The notes under the pieces: generated by a model | The model's database searches: none | Told to the model about the DNA's origin: nothing | The model's input: the letters and a program-made list of their open reading frames with translations, nothing else | Part shown: one piece after another, positions 1-4,630 of the stretch | Layout of the letters: each line of letters begins with the position of its first letter | Position numbering within the stretch: position 1 is the stretch's first letter | DNA from: Peptostreptococcaceae bacterium | Lineage (GTDB): Bacteria > Bacillota_A > Clostridia > Peptostreptococcales > Acidaminobacteraceae | DNA: 6,363 bases | Assembly: GCA_013619035.1 (NCBI GenBank) | Contig: JABXKX010000137.1 | Coordinates: forward strand, 1-6,363 | Direction: 5' to 3' | Translations under genes and position numbers: made by a program

Positions 1-237
1 GCCTGGTCTGCAATATTAATTAGTTGTTTGTTCATGTCGCTATTGGTAGTATTTATCGGCCCAATGGTAGGAGCAGGTATGGTTACTCTAATGACTCTAT
101 TAATGAGTGTTCTTTTGACTTATCTACAGTCATTACTCATCAAATACAAGAAGATGGAGTGGTTAAAAGGTTTCCAAATGTCATTCAGCATGATAGGCGC
201 AATGGCTTTTGCTGTTGTATTAACAGGTATGTTGTAA
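1..237 (+). CDS. C-terminal part of an integral membrane protein (5' end outside window)
   Basis: Frame 1 is open from the first base to the TAA at 235-237, giving 78 residues of a protein whose start lies upstream. The visible part is very hydrophobic. One membrane segment is about residues 3-24, containing FIGPMVGAG near its end. A second runs into a basic cytoplasmic-type stretch (LIKYKKMEWLKGF), and a third at the C-terminus includes SFSMIGAMAFAVVLTG. The gene ends 10 nt before the next membrane protein gene, so the two are almost surely cotranscribed and may form one complex. The tail is loosely reminiscent of DUF5058-type small membrane proteins, but this is recall without an alignment and I do not assign it. 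Internal ATG/TTG codons near position 28 are not credible starts because the reading frame continues through the window edge. Confidence 0.8.
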   Translation, partial: AWSAILISCLFMSLLVVFIGPMVGAGMVTLMTLLMSVLLTYLQSLLIKYKKMEWLKGFQMSFSMIGAMAFAVVLTGML

Positions 238-247
238 GGGGGATTAT

Positions 248-979
248 ATGAATCAGTTAACAAGATCATTTGATGACTATTTAAATGCAACTCATCGATT
301 GGGTCGAACATTTAGCGTAATTGCAATTATTGTCATGATGGCTATACCAATAACCGTCTGTACAGTGTTTGATATCATGCCATCTTTTATGATGGTATTA
401 AGCAGTTCTATTGGCTTAATGGCATTCCTTGCTCCAGCGACTTTGGTAGAGTTATTCTCATATACACCAATGATGGGTGCTGGCGGATCGTATGTGGCAT
501 TTGTAACTGGAAATGTAACCAATTTAAAACTGCCTTGTAGTTTAATGTGTACCAGTGCTGCAGGTGTTGAACCAGATTCAGAAGCAGGTGAAATTATTTC
601 GACTGTAGCAATTTGTATTTCTTCTTTTGTGACGACTGGGATAATCGCTATTGCTATTATTCTCATTCAACCCTTAGAACCTGTATTAAGTAATCCAGTA
701 TTACAACCGGCATTTGCAAATATAATACCTGCGTTATTTGGTTCATTAGCTTTTTCGATGCTTGCAGGTAGTAATGTTAAAGGTTTATGGAAAGCTGCAC
801 TTCTACCTTTAGTAGCGGTTATCATAATGACACTTACAGTTGGTTTCCCAAGTGGATTAGAGGGAGTTTTTATTTTAGGATTATTCCCAGTAATCGCAGC
901 AATAGCGAAAAAATTCCATGCAAAAGGTATGATCAGTGTTACAGGTATAGAAGAAGAAACAGAAGAACAGGTTATATAA
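248..979 (+). CDS. Polytopic membrane protein of unknown function, partner of the upstream gene
   Basis: This is a complete gene of 243 codons with an AAGGGGGA ribosome site (236-243) just before the ATG. It has a short hydrophilic N-terminus (about 1-19) and roughly six hydrophobic segments: about 21-44, 46-71, 118-142, 150-173, 180-200 and 205-221. The C-terminal tail is charged and acid-rich (EEETEEQ). The loop at about 72-114 is notable: PMMGAGGSYVAFVTGNVTN, then LPC and an acidic DSEAGE, rich in Gly, Asn and small residues. That resembles a substrate or ion path in a transporter rather than a linker, which is inference. I do not recognise the family. The tight coupling to the preceding membrane protein gene suggests a two-subunit transporter or channel. 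The gene is followed within 15 nt by a terminator, so it ends its operon. Confidence 0.85.
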   Translation: MNQLTRSFDDYLNATHRLGRTFSVIAIIVMMAIPITVCTVFDIMPSFMMVLSSSIGLMAFLAPATLVELFSYTPMMGAGGSYVAFVTGNVTNLKLPCSLMCTSAAGVEPDSEAGEIISTVAICISSFVTTGIIAIAIILIQPLEPVLSNPVLQPAFANIIPALFGSLAFSMLAGSNVKGLWKAALLPLVAVIIMTLTVGFPSGLEGVFILGLFPVIAAIAKKFHAKGMISVTGIEEETEEQVI

Positions 980-992
980 GTAGCCATATTAG

Positions 993-1027
993 AAAAATCA
1001 CTGGAATTAATTCTAGTGATTTTTTTT
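993..1027 (+). terminator. Intrinsic terminator after the membrane protein pair
   Basis: The segment 997-1020 is a near-perfect palindrome (ATCACTGGAATT / AATTCTAGTGAT) with one G-T wobble. It is preceded by an A run (993-996) that can pair with the first Ts of an 8-T tract (1020-1027). The stem is A+T-rich. The A/T flanks mean it may also work on the opposite strand, but no convergent gene is present. Confidence 0.85.
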
Positions 1028-1218
1028 GTTGTGATTTTGGTATACATAAATATCTTCAGGAATTATGTAGATGTTATATGACTTAGTGTGTATAATCAGT
1101 TTGTATTTGCACTGGTTTTAATGAATAATAAATATTTTCAAATAGTTTGAGACTTTTTGACGTCTAAATCAGTCTAATTAGTGAAGTTCGAATTTGAATG
1201 TTAAAGTGAGAGGTAATT
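1028..1218 (+). promoter_or_regulatory. Intergenic promoter region of the sigma/anti-sigma operon
   Basis: There is no gene here. It is A+T-rich spacer between the terminator and the sigma factor start. A perfect TATAAT lies at 1091-1096, but no good TTGACA is found 16-18 bp upstream (1068-1073 reads TAGATG), so a housekeeping promoter is only possible. Further down is the ECF-type candidate listed separately. The ribosome site is GAGAGG (1208-1213), suitably spaced before ATG 1219. Confidence 0.4.
1148..1177 (+). promoter_or_regulatory. Candidate ECF-type (autoregulatory) promoter for the sigma operon
   Basis: TGAGAC (1148-1153) differs by one base from the TGAAAC -35 typical of SigV/SigW-class ECF factors. 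It is followed after 17 bp by AGTCTAA (1171-1177), one base from the CGTC-type -10 element. An exact CGTCTAA lies at 1161-1167 but has no matching -35 at the correct distance (1139-1144 is CAAATA). A start near 1180 would give a leader of about 40 nt. ECF operons commonly drive their own transcription, so the position is sensible; the two mismatches keep confidence low. Confidence 0.35.
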
Positions 1219-1737
1219 ATGATCATAAAAAGTAAGAAGCAAGTGAAAAATCAGTTAAGAGAAGAAGCATTTCTTTCCTTGATTCAGAAGAATCAGGATC
1301 GAATGTATAAAATCGCATACAGCTATGTTAAAAACAAAGAAGATGCATTAGATGTTGTTCAAGAAGCCGTTTATAAAGGTTACATATCTTACGATAAAGT
1401 AAAAAAAGTAGAATATGAAGAAACTTGGCTTATCAGAATATTAATCAATGCAGCGATTGATTTTATTAAGAAAAATAAGAAAATTGTCACATTGGAGCTT
1501 GGCCAGTTAGAAGAACTGAACAGTCATGATGATGATCTTATTGATAAAAAAGTAGCTGTTCATGAAGCTTTAGATAAACTCAATGAACATGAACGGGCGA
1601 TAGTGATCTTAAGGTACTTCGAAGACCTGAAACTGATGGATGTAGCAAAGCTTCTTGGAAAACCTATTAGTACAATCAAATCAACACTCTATAGGGCTTT
1701 AAAGAAGATGGAGATAGAATTGACGGAGGAAGAGTAA
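1219..1737 (+). CDS. sigV: ECF-type RNA polymerase sigma factor, SigV-like
   Basis: The product has 172 residues, the usual ECF length. It directs RNA polymerase to a stress regulon when released from its membrane-bound anti-sigma factor. Region 2 spans about residues 15-88: the FLSLIQKNQDRMYKIAYSYVK helix, EDALDVVQEA (41-50; RNA polymerase contact and -10 recognition), then ETWLIRILINAAIDFIKKNKK. Region 4 spans about 117-166: LNEHERAIVILRYFEDLKL, then a helix-turn-helix with KPISTIKSTLYRALKKM, which recognises the -35. The order and wording (SYVKNKEDALDVVQE, ILRYFEDLKL, LYRALK) closely match remembered Bacillus subtilis SigV, the lysozyme-response factor. No C-terminal extension is present. 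The ATG has a GAGAGG site 5-6 nt upstream; the next Met (29) would cut region 2. The stop overlaps the next start. The family call is firm; SigV orthology, rather than a paralogue, is probable. Confidence 0.93.
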   Translation: MIIKSKKQVKNQLREEAFLSLIQKNQDRMYKIAYSYVKNKEDALDVVQEAVYKGYISYDKVKKVEYEETWLIRILINAAIDFIKKNKKIVTLELGQLEELNSHDDDLIDKKVAVHEALDKLNEHERAIVILRYFEDLKLMDVAKLLGKPISTIKSTLYRALKKMEIELTEEE

Positions 1738-2666
1738 TGAAAGTGAATAAAATGTCAGAATATAAAAATGAATATTTAGAAATTGAAACACCTTCCGAAA
1801 TATCAAATGCTATCATGGAAGGTATAGAAAGAGGTAAGAAAGAAATGACTCAGAATAATAATACAAGAAATAAAGTTTTAAAAGCATGTGCAAGTATGGT
1901 ACTGGCTACGTCACTATTGACGGGTGTGGTTAATGTGTCACCAGCATTTGCGGAGACACTAAAAAATATTCCTGTTATAGGTGAGATAGTTAAAGTGCTT
2001 CAATTTACTGATGGTGAAGCAGAAGGTGGTGTCATCACCGATGGTACTGATATTAGTGGTATTGAAATTGTTGAAGATGCAGATGTTGAAGAAATTATAA
2101 TTGAATTTTCAAATGAAGGTGAAAATCAAGATACTGTTGGTGCTTACAAAGTAACTCAAGCTGAGTATCCAAGTACACTTACTTTTGAAATAGGTGGTGC
2201 TAGAAGATTCACTGCAATGGATGATTTTAAAAAGTTGCAGGAGAGTCAATATGTAAAAGAAATTTATCCGTTGATGACATTGGATGATTCGATGATGAGA
2301 TTTGTTGTTGTCTTTAATGCACCTGTTAATTGTGAGATTACAGAAACAAAATCGCCTGCAAGTCTTGTTATGCGTATAAGTGAAAAAGAGTTGTTAGATC
2401 AACAGGACATGTACGTTGTTAGAACTGAATCCATTCCAAAAGGAGAAGCCTTTGGAATAATTGAAGAAGGATTTGCTAGAGATTACGACACACGAGTTCT
2501 AAAAGATGATAATGGATGGTTTATCATCGAACTGAATACTTATGATAGCATAGAAGCTGCTGAAGCATTCATAACTGAGTTTCCAAATTCTAGTGATACA
2601 AAGTTGATTGTTGAAAATCGATTAGAAAATGAAACGCCAAAACATTTCCCAAGTGTTTCAAATTAG
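1737..2666 (+). CDS. Membrane-anchored anti-sigma factor, DUF4179-type N-terminus with AMIN/SPOR-like outer region
   Basis: The 309-residue product is the likely inhibitor of the sigma factor encoded upstream. It overlaps that gene by one base (TAATG) and has GGAGGA at 1725-1730, so translation is probably coupled. Residues 1-46 are charged and cytoplasmic (sigma-binding). Residues 47-69 form one membrane segment. SPAFA-E (cut after 72) looks like a signal-peptidase site, the place where RsiV is cut when it binds lysozyme. TLKNIPVIGEIVKVLQF (74-90) is the DUF4179 hallmark and near-identical in style to RsiV. The rest differs from RsiV. About 118-215 (TLTFEIGGAR, FVVVFNAPVNCEI, SLVMRIS) alternates like an AMIN beta-domain. 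About 225-285 (GFARDYDTRVLK, GWFIIELNTYDSIEAAEAF) resembles a SPOR domain. No DUF3298 lysozyme-binding region is evident. The AMIN and SPOR readings are by eye and need profile searches; the anti-sigma role is well supported by context. Confidence 0.88.
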   Translation: MKVNKMSEYKNEYLEIETPSEISNAIMEGIERGKKEMTQNNNTRNKVLKACASMVLATSLLTGVVNVSPAFAETLKNIPVIGEIVKVLQFTDGEAEGGVITDGTDISGIEIVEDADVEEIIIEFSNEGENQDTVGAYKVTQAEYPSTLTFEIGGARRFTAMDDFKKLQESQYVKEIYPLMTLDDSMMRFVVVFNAPVNCEITETKSPASLVMRISEKELLDQQDMYVVRTESIPKGEAFGIIEEGFARDYDTRVLKDDNGWFIIELNTYDSIEAAEAFITEFPNSSDTKLIVENRLENETPKHFPSVSN

Positions 2667-2740
2667 AATATAATGATAACTTTTCTGGATATATACTGAG
2701 AAGTACAGTTTTATAGAATCATGTATAATGAAACAGATTA
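2667..2740 (+). promoter_or_regulatory. Spacer after the anti-sigma gene with a possible promoter for the first structured element
   Basis: The spacer contains a perfect TATAAT at 2724-2729 with TG directly before it, which would start transcription near 2736, just upstream of the structured element. No recognisable -35 lies 16-18 bp upstream (2701-2706 reads AAGTAC). It is therefore open whether the element is an independent RNA or the 3' end of the sigma operon message. No convincing terminator lies between the anti-sigma stop and the element. Confidence 0.25.
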
Positions 2741-2868
2741 CATGTGACAACAAATTTTGTGTGGAAATAGTAATTTAGCGAGGTTTAGGTAACCTCCACC
2801 ATTAAGCTCTCGTTATGAGAGATAAGAACCACTCTACTTAAGAAGCATCAACGGTAGGGTGGTTTTTT
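2741..2868 (+). ncRNA. Structured repeat element, copy 1 (unrecognised RNA or 3'/5' UTR element)
   Basis: This shares with the segment at 4349-4457 the block CATGTGAC (2741-2748), the box CCACCAT (2796-2802), a short hairpin, and a near-identical 3' hairpin. Local hairpins here are GAGGTT/AACCTC (2780-2785 with 2791-2796, 5-nt loop) and CTCTC/GAGAG (2807-2811 with 2817-2821, loop GTTAT). These are followed by the long terminator-like hairpin at 2827-2864. The upstream half differs in sequence and is 18 nt longer than in copy 2, while the 3' half is conserved. No open reading frame of note is present. I cannot match it to a riboswitch, T-box or other RNA class I know. It could be a small RNA, a leader of the lipoprotein gene, a shared 3' UTR, or a short mobile repeat. 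Confidence 0.5.
2827..2868 (+). terminator. Terminator-like hairpin with conserved 14-nt loop, copy 1
   Basis: AACCACTCTACT (2827-2838) pairs over 12 positions with GGTAGGGTGGTT (2853-2864), with two G-U wobbles. The loop is TAAGAAGCATCAAC (2839-2852) and six Ts follow at 2863-2868. As a terminator it would end either the sigma operon transcript or a short RNA started just upstream. The loop is unusually long for a plain terminator and is identical to that of the second copy. Confidence 0.75.
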
Positions 2869-2924
2869 GTGTTATGATTAAGTGGGTGGAAAGTTTTAGG
2901 GTAAATATATAGCGTGAGGTAATT

Positions 2925-4325
2925 ATGAGAAAAAAAGTGATTATGTTGTTATTTGTTTTGTTATTAGTGGGTTGTTATGATAATAATAGTAAATTGAGTA
3001 ATAAAGAACAAGAGAGTATTTCGATTGAAGAAAAAAGTCTGTCTGGAGAAAAAGATGTATTAACTGAGTATATTCTTCATAATATATCCGACAAAAGTGA
3101 ATCAACTGCAGTAATGAATTGGAGAGGTGATTATCTAGAAGTACCTGTTCTCCAGAAAATTGGAGAATCAATTGATGATTTTGTACCAGAGGGATGGGAG
3201 TTAATTGATTCAATAGAATTGGATTTTGATAACAATGGATTGATGGATAGGGTTGGGGTTTTAGAAATTGTAGATTTTGATTATTTACAATTTGATATGA
3301 GTGAATATCCAAGAATCTTATTTGCATTAAAGAAATTAGATGAGGTTAATTATGTATTGGACTTTCAAGATATCAATCTGGTTAAAAATCGTAGTACATA
3401 TGGAGATCCATATGAGCCTCTAACTAGTGATGGCAAGAGTTTTGAAATTAACGCAAATGGTAGAATTGGTAGGAGTTGGTCTGAGCGATCGAAGTTTGAT
3501 TATACTGAATGCGAATGGTACTTAACTGAATGCGAAACTAGTTATGGATACGGTTTTTCTGTCAATTACTATCAAAATGATGATTATTTAAAGGGGATAG
3601 GAGTCAGAAGTTATAATAGCAAATCGTTTCAAAATATTCGTAAAAAAGGGGATGATAGGAATCTGTTTGATTTAACATTCGATGTAGTACTAGATAATCC
3701 ACCTAAGCTTTCAGAAGTTAGAAAGAATTGGTTCTTGTCCACAGATAGACTTGGAGAGATTGTTATTGAGGAAATTAAATTTACAAATAATATTAATTCA
3801 GATTATGAAGAAGATATAAGTACACATATTACAGAATTAAGAGAAATTATGTATATGGATGAGTCATATATCATATTCAGAGTTCATCTAGAAGATAAGC
3901 TCAAAGAGTATGTAGCTCTATATGACAGGGAAAATATGGCTGTCAGTGTGTTACTTGAAGTACCATTTTTATTAGGTCAGCACTCATACAGTTTTGATAG
4001 TATTAGCATTTACAGAGGAAAAATATTTTTTAGTCAAAATACGTTAAAGCAAGATTTAAGTAATAATAGTGATGGAAGTGAAAGAATTGATATAAAAGTT
4101 ATGACGGTAAGTTTAAATTCAATAGGTTTAGATGGAAATGAGCTGAAGCAATTGTTTTCTTATGAGAATGTTAAGATTGATAATGACTGGTATCCTTCAA
4201 TTTCAATGGGATTTGAAATACATAGTGATATGATTTATTACCATTTATCTAGAGGTGACGTTAAAACATACTATATTATGAACACTAATGGCAATCAATT
4301 GGAAATTTTAGGTGAAGTAGAATGA
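2925..4325 (+). CDS. Secreted lipoprotein of unknown function with a calcium-loop-like motif
   Basis: The 466-residue product starts with a lipoprotein signal peptide: MRKK, a hydrophobic run (5-16), and the lipobox L-V-G-C with the acylated Cys at 17. A low-complexity acidic/serine linker follows (18-60). It should therefore be anchored on the outer face of the membrane. Around 88-113, PEGWELIDSIELDFDNNGLMDRVGVLE includes a D-x-D-x-N-G-x-x-x-D-like loop (D100, D102, N104, D108), as in FG-GAP/VCBS or EF-hand-like calcium sites. Residues 194-204 hold a small repeat, TECEWYLTECE, with the only two Cys residues after Cys17. The C-terminal 200 residues are rich in alternating beta-type stretches (YIIFRVHLED, YVALYDRENMAVSVLLEV, MIYYHLSRGDVKTYYI), suggesting a beta-propeller-like domain. 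I do not recognise a named family. The start has GTGAGG at 2914-2919. The gene stands alone between two structured elements. It could be a stress-related envelope protein of the sigma regulon, but no ECF promoter is visible ahead of it. Confidence 0.85.
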   Translation: MRKKVIMLLFVLLLVGCYDNNSKLSNKEQESISIEEKSLSGEKDVLTEYILHNISDKSESTAVMNWRGDYLEVPVLQKIGESIDDFVPEGWELIDSIELDFDNNGLMDRVGVLEIVDFDYLQFDMSEYPRILFALKKLDEVNYVLDFQDINLVKNRSTYGDPYEPLTSDGKSFEINANGRIGRSWSERSKFDYTECEWYLTECETSYGYGFSVNYYQNDDYLKGIGVRSYNSKSFQNIRKKGDDRNLFDLTFDVVLDNPPKLSEVRKNWFLSTDRLGEIVIEEIKFTNNINSDYEEDISTHITELREIMYMDESYIIFRVHLEDKLKEYVALYDRENMAVSVLLEVPFLLGQHSYSFDSISIYRGKIFFSQNTLKQDLSNNSDGSERIDIKVMTVSLNSIGLDGNELKQLFSYENVKIDNDWYPSISMGFEIHSDMIYYHLSRGDVKTYYIMNTNGNQLEILGEVE

Positions 4326-4348
4326 TAGTAAATACTCTAGCAAATGTT

Positions 4349-4457
4349 CATGTGACGAGAACATTGCACTCGCAGACCACTTCCACCATGAAGTTCTCGT
4401 CCTAACGAGAGACTAGAACCACTCTACCTAAGAAGCATCAACGGTAGGGTGGTTTTT
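4349..4457 (+). ncRNA. Structured repeat element, copy 2 (unrecognised RNA or UTR element)
   Basis: This is the second copy of the element seen at 2741-2868. It begins 23 nt after the lipoprotein stop with CATGTGAC (4349-4356), has CCACCAT at 4383-4389, and ends in the same terminator-like hairpin. Its central hairpin is stronger than in copy 1: TTCTCGT (4394-4400) pairs with ACGAGAG (4405-4411) around a CCTA loop. In copy 1 the equivalent positions form a different but still paired CTCTC/GAGAG stem. That pattern suggests structure is kept while sequence changes. GACGAGAAC (4354-4362) can also pair perfectly with GTTCTCGTC (4393-4401), giving an alternative fold. No clear promoter precedes it, so it may be read through from the lipoprotein gene. 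Confidence 0.5.
4417..4457 (+). terminator. Terminator-like hairpin with conserved 14-nt loop, copy 2
   Basis: AACCACTCTACC (4417-4428) pairs with GGTAGGGTGGTT (4443-4454), with one G-U wobble. The loop TAAGAAGCATCAAC (4429-4442) is identical to copy 1, and Ts follow at 4453-4457. The only stem difference from copy 1 (C4428 versus T2838) keeps pairing with the same G. It is placed to terminate the lipoprotein transcript. Confidence 0.8.
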
Positions 4458-4630
4458 ATATTGCAATTAACTTGGGGCTAGATAAGGTGAAACTATTTCC
4501 GATGAATACACTTTTCGTCCAATTAACTAAGAGTGTTAAGACGAACAAAAAAGTTAATTGATCCATTACTAATTGGCACGTTTGAGTGAATAGATATGGG
4601 TATAATAGTAGTATATGATTGGGGGATGCT
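4458..4630 (+). promoter_or_regulatory. Leader/promoter region of the PEP synthase-like gene with overlapping inverted repeats
   Basis: There is no gene here. CAATTAACT occurs at 4464-4472 and 4520-4528, and its exact complement AGTTAATTG at 4552-4560. TTCGTC (4514-4519) matches GACGAA (4540-4545). ACACTTTT (4508-4515) can pair with AAGAGTGT (4529-4536) with one wobble. These pairings cross or exclude each other. A perfect TATAAT at 4601-4606 is the best -10 candidate, but TTGGCA at 4573-4578 is 22 bp away, too far for a standard promoter. If 4601 is the real -10, the dyads lie upstream of transcription and would be operator DNA rather than RNA structure. The ribosome site is GGGGGA (4621-4626). 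Confidence 0.35.

Noticed and set aside
24..251. Overlapping + strand frame across the membrane protein junction
   Set aside because: It is out of frame with the hydrophobic, clearly coding frame 1 that runs in from the window edge.
292..1047. Antisense open frames of about 125 codons opposite the membrane protein gene
   Set aside because: They lie fully opposite a well-supported membrane protein gene and its terminator and have no ribosome sites; they are shadows of its codon pattern.
2729..2757. TGAAAC at 2729-2734 as an ECF promoter for the first structured element
   Set aside because: The -10 position (2751-2757) reads CAAATTT, with no resemblance to CGTC.
2741..2868. Known riboswitch or T-box leader ahead of the lipoprotein gene
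   Set aside because: I see no T-box sequence, and none of the conserved cores of common riboswitch classes. The element also follows the lipoprotein gene in its second copy.
2941..3327. Antisense open frame of 128 codons opposite the lipoprotein gene
   Set aside because: Its composition (Gln/Tyr/Ile/Leu-rich) is what the complement of an A+T-rich gene gives; no ribosome site or family resemblance.
2741..4457. CRISPR array or insertion sequence ends
   Set aside because: There are only two copies, 1.6 kb apart, no spacers of regular length, no transposase gene and no target-site duplication visible; the intervening gene is an ordinary lipoprotein gene.
4488..4519. Exact ECF -35 TGAAAC (4488-4493) followed by CGTC (4516-4519) before the PEP synthase-like gene
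   Set aside because: The gap is 22 bp, well outside the 16-17 bp used by ECF sigma factors, so it is not a credible promoter for the window's sigma factor.
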